DNA of 64,000 bases from Bog-950 sp046329515 (GTDB lineage Bacteria; Bacteroidota; Bacteroidia; Chitinophagales; LD1): NCBI GenBank assembly GCA_046329515.1, contig JAXLUM010000005.1, positions 124,001-188,000 of the forward strand, given 5' to 3'. Below, one piece after another: positions 9,740 through 18,649 of this stretch (position 1 is the first letter of the stretch; each line of letters opens with the position of its first letter). The notes under the pieces are model-generated. The model saw only the letters and a program-made list of their open reading frames with translations. It was not told where the DNA came from and ran no database searches. The position numbers and the translations under genes were made by a program.

Positions 9740-10159
9740 ATGGCAGGAAACATAACCCTTACGATGATTAAGCCGGATGCAGTGGCTGATGGATTTTCAG
9801 GAAAAATTATTGACCATATAATCGGTGCAGGCTTCAAAATTCAGGCAATGAAGTTGACCCGCCTTAGCAAAGAGAAGGCTGAGGAATTTTACGCTATACA
9901 CCGCAGCAAGCCGTTTTTTGGCGAACTGGTTGCCTTTATGACTGAAGGCCCAATTGTAGCCGCTGTATTAGAAAAAGACAACGCTGTGGAAGACTTCCGC
10001 AAACTGATTGGCGCTACCAACCCTGAGAAGGCTGAAGCAGGCACCATCCGTAAGCTATATGCAAAAAACATTGAGCGCAACGCTATTCACGGTTCTGATA
10101 GCGATGAGAACGCCGCTTTGGAAGCTTCTTTCCACTTTAGTGGTTTAGAGAGATTCTAA
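9740..10159 (+). CDS. ndk: Nucleoside-diphosphate kinase
   Basis: A 139-residue NDK of full length. It begins ITLTMIKPDAV with the conserved KPD, and carries the phosphorylated histidine H117 in RNAIHGSDSDENA. It transfers the gamma-phosphate of ATP to NDPs in the cytosol. The leader is A-rich (aacataaaa) before ATG. It is a single-gene unit with its own terminator. Confidence 0.97.
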   Translation: MAGNITLTMIKPDAVADGFSGKIIDHIIGAGFKIQAMKLTRLSKEKAEEFYAIHRSKPFFGELVAFMTEGPIVAAVLEKDNAVEDFRKLIGATNPEKAEAGTIRKLYAKNIERNAIHGSDSDENAALEASFHFSGLERF

Positions 10160-10180
10160 TTACCCCTTATATTACTTATG

Positions 10181-10214
10181 AAAAAGGTGCTACAAACTGT
10201 AGCACTTTTTTTTT
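10181..10214 (+). terminator. Rho-independent terminator after ndk
   Basis: GTGCTACA (10187-10194) pairs perfectly with TGTAGCAC (10198-10205) across a 3-nt loop. An A-run precedes it and a T-run of 9 follows. Confidence 0.88.
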
Positions 10215-10288
10215 GATAAAATCACGGTTTTTCGGTATTGCCTTCGGGTAGGTTATTAGGTTCATTTGAGCATAAAACCAACCCAACC

Positions 10289-10933
10289 ATGCTCAAAAGA
10301 AGCCCACTCTACTATTTGCTGATTGCTTTTACCCTTTCTACCATTTCAGGATGTTCAGGCTGCTGCGATGTTACAGTACTTGCAGACTTAGTATCTAAAC
10401 TGGCCCTTGGGCTTACAGCCACATTCCTTCAGGATGACGGCAACTCGCAGATATTCCGCATGTCCAATGAGTTTGAAAACTCAGCCGCTGATGTGGCTAT
10501 AAAACAAAACTGCAAGTGCTCTAACACCATTGAAGAAGCGAAAAGCAATAACTCTCACTGGAACGTATATTACTCAGCCAATGACCCCAACCCCGCCAAC
10601 TGGGGTCAACCGCAAGTAAGTACCGGGGTTGATAAATCTCCACTTAAACCCTGCGAGGATGATAATACCTTTTGTGATGTGCAATTTTTGGCCTCAGGCT
10701 ATTACCTGGTAGAGAATATTCTTGATTTTACGCAACAGGTAACTGAGCGCAACGAAAACAACAACACAGAGTATGGCTCGCATAAAACCGATGTAATGGA
10801 CAACCCATTTGTAGCCAATGCCAGCTTTGGAAACAACCGCAACTTTAAAGTAATGCACATTGAATTAAGCAATGAGCAGGCGGTTTACGAAAACGGGAAA
10901 CGCGTTTTCTGCCGGGCTTTACAGGTTAAGTAA
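10289..10933 (+). CDS. Hypothetical lipoprotein
   Basis: A 214-residue protein starting at ATG 10289; the frame also opens upstream at a TTG at 10238, but that adds 17 residues in front of an evident lipoprotein signal (LKRSPLYYLLIAFTLS, then TISGC). Cys-rich after the lipobox (CSGCCD). The mature part is polar with Asn-rich segments (RNENNNTEYGSH). No family recognised. It is followed 36 bases later by another lipoprotein gene, and the two may form a unit. Confidence 0.7.
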   Translation: MLKRSPLYYLLIAFTLSTISGCSGCCDVTVLADLVSKLALGLTATFLQDDGNSQIFRMSNEFENSAADVAIKQNCKCSNTIEEAKSNNSHWNVYYSANDPNPANWGQPQVSTGVDKSPLKPCEDDNTFCDVQFLASGYYLVENILDFTQQVTERNENNNTEYGSHKTDVMDNPFVANASFGNNRNFKVMHIELSNEQAVYENGKRVFCRALQVK

Positions 10934-10969
10934 TCATTTAAATACTAACACCCCATAATCGGTTTAATC

Positions 10970-11749
10970 ATGCTAAAAAAAATCTATATCGCATTTGCAC
11001 TGGTGGCCTTATTGCTTATAACATCCTGCCTTACTGACAAAAAAAAGGCAAATGTGAACGTGCCTACCTCCTTTAACCCAAGCAGGTATTCCAGCTTTTA
11101 TTTTCCTGCTTTTGTTGAGATGAATATAAGCGGCCGCGTAATAGGCACTGCGGCAGCACCAACTTACCCTTACCCTACGCCTTACCCGGCCATAGTTTAC
11201 GGAGGCACCTTAAGCTTTTCAGGAAACATTGAACTGTACAACGAATTTTACCTGGTAGAAAAAGTGGTTAAACAGCCTTATACCATACAATGCTACGACC
11301 CGGGTTCAGGAACTTTTTACTACGCCAACCTTATGCAGGGAGAAACCGTAAGCTTTATTTGGAATACAGATTGGCTTTACCCATGGCTGATTAACCTTGC
11401 GAGCGCAGGCGTTGTTGACCCTTTAATGCAGGGCGATACAATAACAACTATAAGGATTGCCACTAATGAAGGAAATGAGGATTTCAATATTCCTCAGTCA
11501 ACCACCAACTACACCATTGTAAAATACGACCAATCTACCGGCAATATTACACCGGTGGTTAACCAGGAACAGGCCACGCCGGTTATTAAGGCCCATAGCC
11601 TTGTGGGCATTAAACAGAAGTTTATTTACAAAGACGGCGGTTTATACCGGGTTACCATAACCGTTGATAACAACAACCAGGCCCCTTCAGAAGATAAAGG
11701 AACCACCCAACAGGAAACCAATACGGTTAACCTTATTAACAAAGGGTAG
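10970..11749 (+). CDS. Hypothetical lipoprotein
   Basis: A 259-residue protein with a type II signal peptide: KKIYIAFALVALLLITSC, with the lipid-bearing Cys in ITSC. The mature chain is rich in Tyr, Pro and beta-prone sequence (PTYPYPTPYPAIVYGG, VTITVDNNNQ) and ends in a polar tail. No known domain recognised. Likely outer-membrane anchored, facing the periplasm or surface. It probably shares a transcript with the preceding lipoprotein. Confidence 0.7.
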   Translation: MLKKIYIAFALVALLLITSCLTDKKKANVNVPTSFNPSRYSSFYFPAFVEMNISGRVIGTAAAPTYPYPTPYPAIVYGGTLSFSGNIELYNEFYLVEKVVKQPYTIQCYDPGSGTFYYANLMQGETVSFIWNTDWLYPWLINLASAGVVDPLMQGDTITTIRIATNEGNEDFNIPQSTTNYTIVKYDQSTGNITPVVNQEQATPVIKAHSLVGIKQKFIYKDGGLYRVTITVDNNNQAPSEDKGTTQQETNTVNLINKG

Positions 11750-11792
11750 CTGTATAGAATTACTGCCAAACCATTACCAACTCAATAGCCAT

Positions 11793-11822
11793 AAAAAAAG
11801 CGCCCCGCGAAAGCAGGGCGCT
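11793..11822 (-). terminator. Rho-independent terminator of the coiled-coil gene
   Basis: A GC-rich stem (AAGCGCCC...GGGCGCTT with GAAA loop and one C/A mismatch). The T-run lies on the minus strand (seven A on + at 11793-11799). It serves the minus-strand gene ending at 11847; the + side lacks a clear T-run. Confidence 0.8.
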
Positions 11823-11846
11823 TATATATTAAGAAACAGTTGACTG

Positions 11847-12770
11847 TTATTTCAGTTCAACACGGCCTTCGCCTATCATCATACCGCTTTGGTAAACTTC
11901 CACTTTGTAATCGCCTGGTGTTTGCACGTTCTGGCTCCAGTAAATAACCACTTTCTTGTTGCTTTGATCCCAATCAAGGTCAGCCTTTTTGGTGTATTGC
12001 GTAGCATCATTAGTGCCGGCCATTTTAAATGTGCCTGAACCCTGATCGGCTACAGAAATTGTTTCGCCTTTAGGATTGATAATGCGCACATACAAGCTAA
12101 GCGGACCTGCATCTAACACCTTGTTATCACCGGTTTCAAACGTAATACGTATGCTTTCCGTTTGTTTGGCCTTCTTAACAATAGCTTCCTTGCTTCCGCC
12201 TTTCTTTTTAATACCAACTACTTCCATATTGCGCAGTTGCAATAGCGAGCCTAACTCTACTTTAGCGCTAAGGCCTTTGTTTTGCTCAGTCAATTGGCTG
12301 GTTGTAGCCTTTTCTGAGTTTAGATCGCTGGTTAACTGCTGGTTGGCACTGGTTAACTGTTGGTTTTGGGCAGTCAACTCGTCAATGCGTTTTTGCATTT
12401 CGCCAATTGAAGCCTGGTAAGCTGCAATCTGGTTGCGTAATTCATCCAGTTGCTTTTTATCCAGCTTATCTTTAGCAAAAAGGCTCTTTATCTGCTTTTC
12501 TTTAGCCTCTAATTCATCGCGCTGCGCCAAAATGGTGCTATCCTGAATGTTGCCATTCTGAATCATCTGGTCAATTTCGGCCTTCTTCATCTCCAATGTA
12601 TCTGTCAGGCTCTTATACTCGCCTTCCAGCTTCGTTCTTTGGTCAGTCAAGTCCTTTTTAATCTTGTTATCGTTCCAAAGCATATAGCCGCCAAAGCCGT
12701 TAACCAGCAGCAGCAATACAATGATTACGATATAAATTTTTTTACTTGAGCTTCCTTGATTCTCTTCCAT
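11847..12770 (-). CDS. Membrane-anchored coiled-coil protein, function unknown
   Basis: Begins at ATG 12770 (a GTG in frame at 12821 would add 17 residues in front). Layout: short cytoplasmic head (EENQGSSSKK), one transmembrane helix (IYIVIIVLLLLVNGFGGYML), a long heptad-rich coiled coil to about residue 180 (EMQKRIDELTAQNQQLTSAN), and a beta-rich C-terminal domain (LRNMEVVGIKKKGG, YKVEVYQSGMMIGEGRVEL). Proteins of this shape are common in Bacteroidota and have no assigned role. It could tether something to the inner membrane. Monocistronic, with its own terminator. Confidence 0.75.
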   Translation of the reverse strand: MEENQGSSSKKIYIVIIVLLLLVNGFGGYMLWNDNKIKKDLTDQRTKLEGEYKSLTDTLEMKKAEIDQMIQNGNIQDSTILAQRDELEAKEKQIKSLFAKDKLDKKQLDELRNQIAAYQASIGEMQKRIDELTAQNQQLTSANQQLTSDLNSEKATTSQLTEQNKGLSAKVELGSLLQLRNMEVVGIKKKGGSKEAIVKKAKQTESIRITFETGDNKVLDAGPLSLYVRIINPKGETISVADQGSGTFKMAGTNDATQYTKKADLDWDQSNKKVVIYWSQNVQTPGDYKVEVYQSGMMIGEGRVELK

Positions 12771-12956
12771 TTTAAGGGTTTTTGGTTTCTGGTTTAAATG
12801 TAGCGTAAAAGTAAGATGCACCCAACTTTGTTGGCACCCATTAGTTTACACCAAAAAACGTTGATTTGTTACAAACTGTATGTTTTGTAACACTAATTTA
12901 TTTTTCATATACAACCGCCTAATGCCTTAATACTGACACTTTTTGCCGCAAAAAGC

Positions 12957-12964
12957 TAAGTTTG
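12957..12964 (+). promoter_or_regulatory. Bacteroidota -7 promoter box (TAAGTTTG)
   Basis: TAAGTTTG matches TAnnTTTG and lies five bases before a GTG at 12970. The longer frame opening at TTG 12943 would start upstream of the box, which argues for the GTG start. Confidence 0.5.
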
Positions 12965-12969
12965 CAGCC

Positions 12970-13959
12970 GTGTTGGAGCAATTAAACAAGGATAACTTTT
13001 ACCAGCTTTTAAACCGCTTTAATACTGCTGAACTGGAGACTTTAATACAGAAGTTCCCGTATTTTCAGCAGGCGCATTTGCTATTGGCTAAAAAATACCA
13101 GCAGGAAAATAATCCCCGCTTTGATGAGCAGTTGCAAATGGCCGCGCTTTACACCCAAAACAGGGAGTTGTTTTACGATATTTTCCATGAGCAGATAAAG
13201 CAGGAAATAACGGTTACTGCACCAGCTGCGGAGCATGAGAAGTTTGCCGAAGCTGTTATAGAGCAGCAGCCTGTTGAAATACCTGCCATACAGCTTACTG
13301 AGAACCCAACTGTAGTTGAAGAAATACACCCTGAGCAAAGCGAGGTAGAAACCCCTGCTAAGGAAACGCTGGAAACGGTAAGCCATATTGAAGCCGTTGA
13401 GCAGCCTATTGAAATAGTTACTGCCCCAACCGTTGAAGAGGAAACCGTTGCTATTGAAGAAGAAACAGAGGTGCAGGAAACGACCTTAGCTGAAGCCACT
13501 GGAGAAGCGGAGAAACAGCAGCGGGAAGAGGAAATTACCTTGAACGAGCCACACACCTTTACGGAATGGCTGCATGCCTTCCCGATAAAATCCGCTGTAA
13601 AAGAAGCGGCAGAAATACTTGAAAACGAGACTATTGAAGAGGATGATTTGAATAAAATTATTCTTGAAAACGCCAACATAGATTACCTGCACACCCTGGT
13701 GGAAGAAGAAACCCACTACAGTAAGGGGTTGGATAAGTTTATAAACGAGCAGAAACAGAAACGCAGTAAAAAGGCTGAAAAACCTGAAAAACAGGACCAG
13801 CTTGACCCCGACTTAATTACCGAAACACTGGCCGGCCTATATGCTGCCCAGCGCAAATACAGCAAGGCTATTAAGGCCTATGAGCTGCTTTCTTTGAAAT
13901 TTCCGGAAAAAAGTGATTTATTTGCCGCCCGCATTCAGTATCTTAAAAAACTGATTTAG
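12970..13959 (+). CDS. TPR-like protein upstream of secG, function unknown
   Basis: Start taken as GTG 12970 (see the promoter box); from there 329 residues. The N-terminal half is helical (AELETLIQKFPYFQQAHLLL, AALYTQNRELFYDIF), of the kind found in TPR-like Bacteroidota proteins. The middle (about residues 95-190) is low-complexity Glu/Thr/Val/Pro. The C-terminus carries a single TPR-like hairpin pair (ETLAGLYAAQRKYSKAIKAY, LSLKFPEKSDLFAARI). No signal peptide. It lies two bases before secG, so the two are co-transcribed; whether it helps secretion is only suggested by that. Confidence 0.75.
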   Translation: MLEQLNKDNFYQLLNRFNTAELETLIQKFPYFQQAHLLLAKKYQQENNPRFDEQLQMAALYTQNRELFYDIFHEQIKQEITVTAPAAEHEKFAEAVIEQQPVEIPAIQLTENPTVVEEIHPEQSEVETPAKETLETVSHIEAVEQPIEIVTAPTVEEETVAIEEETEVQETTLAEATGEAEKQQREEEITLNEPHTFTEWLHAFPIKSAVKEAAEILENETIEEDDLNKIILENANIDYLHTLVEEETHYSKGLDKFINEQKQKRSKKAEKPEKQDQLDPDLITETLAGLYAAQRKYSKAIKAYELLSLKFPEKSDLFAARIQYLKKLI

Positions 13960-13961
13960 TT

Positions 13962-14339
13962 ATGATGTACGTTGTTATTACGATTTTGGCGATAGTTGCC
14001 GGTATACTTTTAGGCGCTATTGTATTAATACAAAACCCAAAAGGTGGCGGGTTAAACTCCTCTTTTGGTGGTGTAGGCCAGCAATTATTAGGCGCGCGCC
14101 GTTCAACTGATGTAGTTGAAAAAACTACCTGGGGCCTTGCTGCAGCTTTACTTTTATTCTGCCTTTTAAGCTGTGCTTTTATAGGTAAGAAAACCACCGT
14201 TCAACCAAACACTACACCTGATAGCGAACTGGTAAACAAAATGAAGAGCACACCAAGCGCTCCTGCTTCAGGCTTCGGCGGACAGCAACAGCAACAACCG
14301 GCTGCACCTGCCGGCGGACAACCACAGCCAGGTCAATAA
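13962..14339 (+). CDS. secG: Preprotein translocase subunit SecG
   Basis: A 125-residue inner-membrane protein with two helices (VVITILAIVAGILLGAIVLI and GLAAALLLFCLLSCAFIG) joined by the family loop QNPKGGGLNSSFGG. It forms the SecYEG channel accessory subunit. The C-terminal tail from about residue 95 is Gln/Pro/Ala/Gly-rich, an extension frequent in Bacteroidota SecG. Start ATG 13962, with a second ATG directly after. Followed by a perfect hairpin terminator. Confidence 0.93.
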   Translation: MMYVVITILAIVAGILLGAIVLIQNPKGGGLNSSFGGVGQQLLGARRSTDVVEKTTWGLAAALLLFCLLSCAFIGKKTTVQPNTTPDSELVNKMKSTPSAPASGFGGQQQQQPAAPAGGQPQPGQ

Positions 14340-14367
14340 GCTAAAGGTTAAAGATTTTTATATTCAC

Positions 14368-14393
14368 GGCCGCACAACAGTGCGGCCTTTTTT
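14368..14393 (+). terminator. Rho-independent terminator after secG
   Basis: GGCCGCAC (14368-14375), loop AACA, GTGCGGCC (14380-14387), then TTTTTT. The next frame nominally opens inside this stem (14380), which argues for its later ATG at 14413. Confidence 0.92.
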
Positions 14394-14412
14394 ATTTACT
14401 TATTTTCATAGT

Positions 14413-14745
14413 ATGACCACTGACCATAATAACTGGACCTATAACGAATACCTTGCTTTTATGCTTGTATACTGCGCCGAAATGAATTACAGCATTTCGC
14501 AGGAAGAGCTACAGTTTATTAAAGGCAAAACCGGTATTGCCAATATTGAGATGATAAAGGCAAAAGTAGATGGAGTTTCAGATGCGGAAGCCCTTGATGT
14601 AATTGACGACTTTAAAAAGGCCTACTTAACCAGCCCCGATAAAGAGGAAAAAGTGCGTAAAGACTTAGAAGCCTTTTTGAAAACAGAAGGCAAGCACAGC
14701 CAACTTGAGAGTGTGCTGGTGCATATACTTAAACGCTTGGTTTAA
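14413..14745 (+). CDS. Small helical cytoplasmic protein, unknown
   Basis: ATG 14413 gives 110 residues; the upstream in-frame codon at 14380 lies inside the secG terminator. The protein is acidic and helical (YNEYLAFMLVYCAEMNYSIS, VIDDFKKAYLTSPDKEEKVR), with no signal peptide or membrane segment. Its size and helix pattern are vaguely like small TerB-type proteins, but I cannot name a family. It is followed three bases later by another small frame. Confidence 0.6.
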   Translation: MTTDHNNWTYNEYLAFMLVYCAEMNYSISQEELQFIKGKTGIANIEMIKAKVDGVSDAEALDVIDDFKKAYLTSPDKEEKVRKDLEAFLKTEGKHSQLESVLVHILKRLV

Positions 14746-14748
14746 GAC

Positions 14749-15141
14749 ATGTCTTTTCTGAAATACCTGCTTTTACTTACTCTATTTTCTAACGGCGATG
14801 AATTCGCCTACAGGTATGATCGCTTTTGTAACAGAGATTATTTCATGGCACAATCACTAAACAGTATTTTAACTCGTCCTGACAGTGTGAGTACTGTTTC
14901 ACAAGAGGGAAAGATATTACTTGAACAGCTAATTGATTCCACATTGCTTAATACAAGCATCGCTTCTAATTCCCTGTTAGATTATCGCACCGTTTTTAAA
15001 ATATCTGACAATAAGGGCAATACACATATTCTTGGAGTAGGAATTAGTGGCGGCTATTACTTGGACAGCATCTGTTATCTACCAAGCACTATGTCAAAAG
15101 CCTGCTTTTCCAAATTTAGGTTATGTCAACTCCTAGAATAG
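14749..15141 (+). CDS. Hypothetical protein, possibly exported
   Basis: A 130-residue frame beginning SFLKYLLLLTLFS, a short hydrophobic start that may be an export signal. The remainder (LNSILTRPDSVSTVSQ, TVFKISDNKGNTHILGVGIS) has no family I recognise. It starts three bases after the previous gene, so the two may be co-translated. The base composition is somewhat AT-richer than its neighbours. Confidence 0.5.
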   Translation: MSFLKYLLLLTLFSNGDEFAYRYDRFCNRDYFMAQSLNSILTRPDSVSTVSQEGKILLEQLIDSTLLNTSIASNSLLDYRTVFKISDNKGNTHILGVGISGGYYLDSICYLPSTMSKACFSKFRLCQLLE

Positions 15142-15156
15142 AATAGCATCGCACTC

Positions 15157-16995
15157 CTACTTTCTTCCCTTACGCTTGGGTGATTTTTTAGGTTCAACTT
15201 TCGGAGCGGTAAGCTTTTCAAGCACCTTACCTGTTTTATCAATTTTGTACCGCTGGCTAATGGTTAGCGATTTGTTCTTGGGGTCTTTTTCCTTTTTAGA
15301 AACTATGCCGTAGCCCAAGTCAAAATCTTCGGCGCTTTCGTAAAGCGCTTCTATTACAAAATTGCCGGTCATATCAATGTAACCCCAATTTTCGCCATCC
15401 TGTGTAGCGGCGCACAAGCCTTCGCTAAAGCTGCTTACATCATGAAAACGGCTAATGAATTTCTGCGCACCGGTTTTATCAATAAAGAACCAGTTACCAT
15501 CAATAGCCACAGCAGCTAAGCCCTCTTTAAACGGCAGGGCATCAGTATACTTCAGGCTTATTACCACCTCGCCTTTGCTGTTTATAAAGCCATATTTATC
15601 ATCTTTAGCCACCATGTATAAACCCTCTGTTGGGTCATCCAATTCCTCGTAAATGGCGGGCACTACCAGCTTTCCGCGTTTATCAATAAGGCCATAGTTA
15701 CAATCACCACTCTCGCAATTCCCAATGCCAACGATGGCACGGCCCGCTTCAAAGTCCCCGGCAAAATTAAATTCAGGTTCAAAGGCGCGCTTGTTGGCTT
15801 TAGTTATATAGTAGTAAATACATTTTTGTTCAGTGCAGGGCTTACTGCGCACTGCAGCCAATCCGTTTTTAAAATCAAAAGCTTCCAAGTATTCAAAACC
15901 GATGCTAACGTTAATAGAGTCGCCGGTAGGTTGAAAACCATAGCCCCACTTATCGTCGCGCGAAAATGGATGCAATTCCTTCTTCGCTAATTCAAGGTCA
16001 GCATAAACGCGGTCCTTATCCGGAAAATCAGGGTAGTCCTCTAAAAACTTACGGTACACAGCCTCGCTGGCATCCACATTATACAACAAGTAAAGTTGCT
16101 CCCAGGCTTCTTTCAAATTGCGGTTGTCCTTAAAGTTCCTTACAAAATTGGTGTAAGCCTCAACTGAGTTATCGGCAGTGTATAACTGGTAAACTGAATC
16201 CTGTATACTGCCATAAGCGGGATGGTCCTTATACTTATTGGTAAAATCAATATAGGCCGTTAGGCTGTTCTTCTTCTTGTAATGGTCCAATAGCTTTTCG
16301 TTGTACAGGTCGCGGGCCTCCTTTACATAGGCGCCATTGGGGCGTTCATCAAGGTAGCGCTTATAGCTTTCATAGGTTTTATCATACGTCATGCGCTCGT
16401 AAACCAGTTTCTCATACTTGGCCTTGGCATCGTTCAACTCCGCCGCCTCAGGATATTTCTTTATAAAATCCTCCATTGCCTCAGGCGTTTGGGCACTCAT
16501 AGCCCGCATGTACGCCTTTTGATTACGGAAGTTGACTGCGTTTTCGCGCAAAGGCGGGTCGGTATATAAATCAAGAAAATGCTGGTACGATTCCAGTGTG
16601 TTGGTCTTCTCTGCAACAGAGTACGCTTCAAAATTTATTTCCTTTTGCAGGGTTTGAATGGTGTAATCGCGCACCCCAAGGCTTAAAAACTTTTTGCCCT
16701 CTTTGTCCTCGGGGTTAATAGGAATTTTCTTTGCTGCTTTAAGAATATAATAGTTGGCGCTATCCAATTCATAGGCCTTGTTATCTTTAAAGAAGTAGTA
16801 CTTCGCCATGCCATAGTTGGCAGCTGCATTATCGCCCTGTTCACTTAATACCTCGCGCAAAAACTTAAGCGCGTTGGGGTAATCGCCACTGGTAAGCGCT
16901 TTGAACGCCTTATCAATATCACCGGCAAAGGTTGCACTTGCCAATAGTAACAGGCTTAGTGTAAAGGCAGATTTCAGTTGGGGGACTTTTATCAT
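15157..16995 (-). CDS. Exported WG-repeat protein with N-terminal TPR-like region
   Basis: A 612-residue protein. A signal peptide (LKSAFTLSLLLLASATFAG) precedes about 330 residues of helical repeats reminiscent of outer-membrane lipoprotein/TPR arrays (DYPNALKFLREVLSEQGDNA). From about residue 350 there are five or more WG repeats: WGYGFQPTG, NYGLIDKRGKLVVP, KYGFINSKGEVVIS, NWFFIDKTGAQ, NWGYIDMTGNFVI. The C-terminus is strongly basic (KKSPKRKGRK). WG repeats are thought to mediate protein binding; the role here is unknown. It starts two bases after the stop of the SCP2-AMACR gene and so is the second gene of that operon. Confidence 0.85.
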   Translation of the reverse strand: MIKVPQLKSAFTLSLLLLASATFAGDIDKAFKALTSGDYPNALKFLREVLSEQGDNAAANYGMAKYYFFKDNKAYELDSANYYILKAAKKIPINPEDKEGKKFLSLGVRDYTIQTLQKEINFEAYSVAEKTNTLESYQHFLDLYTDPPLRENAVNFRNQKAYMRAMSAQTPEAMEDFIKKYPEAAELNDAKAKYEKLVYERMTYDKTYESYKRYLDERPNGAYVKEARDLYNEKLLDHYKKKNSLTAYIDFTNKYKDHPAYGSIQDSVYQLYTADNSVEAYTNFVRNFKDNRNLKEAWEQLYLLYNVDASEAVYRKFLEDYPDFPDKDRVYADLELAKKELHPFSRDDKWGYGFQPTGDSINVSIGFEYLEAFDFKNGLAAVRSKPCTEQKCIYYYITKANKRAFEPEFNFAGDFEAGRAIVGIGNCESGDCNYGLIDKRGKLVVPAIYEELDDPTEGLYMVAKDDKYGFINSKGEVVISLKYTDALPFKEGLAAVAIDGNWFFIDKTGAQKFISRFHDVSSFSEGLCAATQDGENWGYIDMTGNFVIEALYESAEDFDLGYGIVSKKEKDPKNKSLTISQRYKIDKTGKVLEKLTAPKVEPKKSPKRKGRK

Positions 16996-16997
16996 TC

Positions 16998-18557
16998 TTA
17001 GCTTTTTACGATGCCTTTTGCTTTTAGTTCAGCAATTTGCGCATCGGTATAATTCATTTCTTTCAAAATGCTTGCCGAATCCATTCCTAAATCGGGAGCG
17101 CTCCGGTTGTTCTCAAAATTCGCCACTTTAAACTTTAAAGGCTGATTGATGGTTTTGTATTTGCCCACAGCGGCATGTTCATTTTCAAGAAACATGTTGC
17201 GCTGCTGCAGATAAGCATCCTGTTCCAGTTCCTCTAACTCATTTACGGGCGTAAGGCAAATGTCTTCCGCTGCAAAGTAATTCACCCATTCAGCGCGGGT
17301 TTTGGCTTTAAAAAAAGCGCGCACTTCCTCCTTCAACTTATTTAACTCCTCCCCTTTTTGCAGAAAGCGGTTTGCCCAATCGGGCCTTCCTGCTTTTTTA
17401 CAGAAGGCATTCCAGAATTTAGGTTCTAAACTTCCTAAGGCCACATACCTGCCATCGGCACATTCATATACATTGTAGTTAGCCAACGCACCGCTTAACT
17501 CAAAGTTGCTTCGGCCGGGGTTTTGTTTGGTGCCCTGGTAGTTGGCAAACTGCAATACAGTAAAAGGAACCACCGCATCTGTCATGGCTACGTCAATCCA
17601 TTCTCCTTGCCCCGTCTTTTCGCGTTGGTATAAGGCAGCAGTAACGGCGTTCATAGCTGCATACGAGCCGCCTGCAATATCCGCCAACTGAAAGCCGGGT
17701 ATAACAGGCGCACCGTTTTGCACACCGGTAATACCAAGGTTACCGGCAATAGCTATGTAGTTTAAATCGTGCCCGGCGGCCATTGCCATAGGCGATTGCT
17801 GGCCGTAACCGGTTATAGAAACATAAATAAGGCGCGGGTTAATGGCGTTGAGCGCTTCAAAACCGAAGCCCATCTCCTTCATAACACCGGGGCGGTATTG
17901 TTCAATCAACACGTCGGCCTCCTTTATTAAATCTAGCAGCAGTTGTTTGCCTTCGGCACTACGGTAGTTTACAGCCAAGCTGCGCTTGTTACGATTAAGC
18001 GAAAGATACAACATGCTGATACCGTTGATGCGCGGCTCAAAATCGCGTATGTAATCGGGACTATCAGGGTCTTCTACTTTAATAACATCGGCGCCCATAT
18101 CGGCAAGGAACATAGTGGCCAGCGGGCCGGGTAATAAGCGGGTAAAGTCAATAATTTTTACGCCTTTAAGCGGGCCCTGCTTTGGAATGTGGAGTGAGGA
18201 ATGCGGAGTGTTGAGTTGGGTTGATGTTTCCACAGAGAATTTGCGGAAGCACTTGGCAAATTGCATCATAACAGCAATGTTGCTTAGCTGCACCTGGCCG
18301 CTCATAAGCGCCATTTGTGGGTTAGCCTTGCCCGTTTCCAGGTCTACATAAACATCCGCAGTAGTTTGCAAAAGGCAATCAGCAGTGCCGGTATGCCCCT
18401 CTATCAATTGGCAATTTCCGTTTTGTATTATAACCGTGTATTGCAGGTCCTCTGCCCCGGTAATAGCAAACTGAAAGTTGATAGAAATACCTTCTGCCTT
18501 TTCGGGCCTGAAACGCGAAGGGATAGATTCAATAATTTGTTGTGCAGTGATACGCAT
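16998..18557 (-). CDS. SCP2 domain fused to alpha-methylacyl-CoA racemase-like CoA-transferase family III enzyme
   Basis: A 519-residue fusion. Residues about 1-107 look like an SCP2 sterol/lipid-binding domain (INFQFAITG, YTVIIQNGNCQLIEG, LMSGQVQLSNIAVMMQFAKCF). After a short linker, residues 128-519 are CaiB/BaiF family III: GPLKGVKIIDFTRLLPGPLA, MGADVIKVEDP and the AGHDLNY segment. H263 and D293 are 30 residues apart, exactly the spacing of the catalytic His/Asp pair of alpha-methylacyl-CoA racemase, so racemisation of a 2-methylacyl-CoA is more likely than CoA transfer. Cytoplasmic. Operonic with the WG-repeat gene. The domain assignment is by eye; the substrate is unknown. Confidence 0.82.
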   Translation of the reverse strand: MRITAQQIIESIPSRFRPEKAEGISINFQFAITGAEDLQYTVIIQNGNCQLIEGHTGTADCLLQTTADVYVDLETGKANPQMALMSGQVQLSNIAVMMQFAKCFRKFSVETSTQLNTPHSSLHIPKQGPLKGVKIIDFTRLLPGPLATMFLADMGADVIKVEDPDSPDYIRDFEPRINGISMLYLSLNRNKRSLAVNYRSAEGKQLLLDLIKEADVLIEQYRPGVMKEMGFGFEALNAINPRLIYVSITGYGQQSPMAMAAGHDLNYIAIAGNLGITGVQNGAPVIPGFQLADIAGGSYAAMNAVTAALYQREKTGQGEWIDVAMTDAVVPFTVLQFANYQGTKQNPGRSNFELSGALANYNVYECADGRYVALGSLEPKFWNAFCKKAGRPDWANRFLQKGEELNKLKEEVRAFFKAKTRAEWVNYFAAEDICLTPVNELEELEQDAYLQQRNMFLENEHAAVGKYKTINQPLKFKVANFENNRSAPDLGMDSASILKEMNYTDAQIAELKAKGIVKS

Positions 18558-18649
18558 ATAGCCTCAAATAAAAGGAAAATACAACTGCCCTATTATGATT
18601 ATTGAATGGCTAATAATACTTTTCTATATTGCACTAAACCACCATACCG

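Noticed and set aside
13081..13716. Three minus-strand frames (101, 168 and 76 residues) over the TPR-like gene
   Set aside because: Low-complexity Ser/Phe-rich products opposite a Glu-rich segment: antisense shadow of the gene on the + strand.
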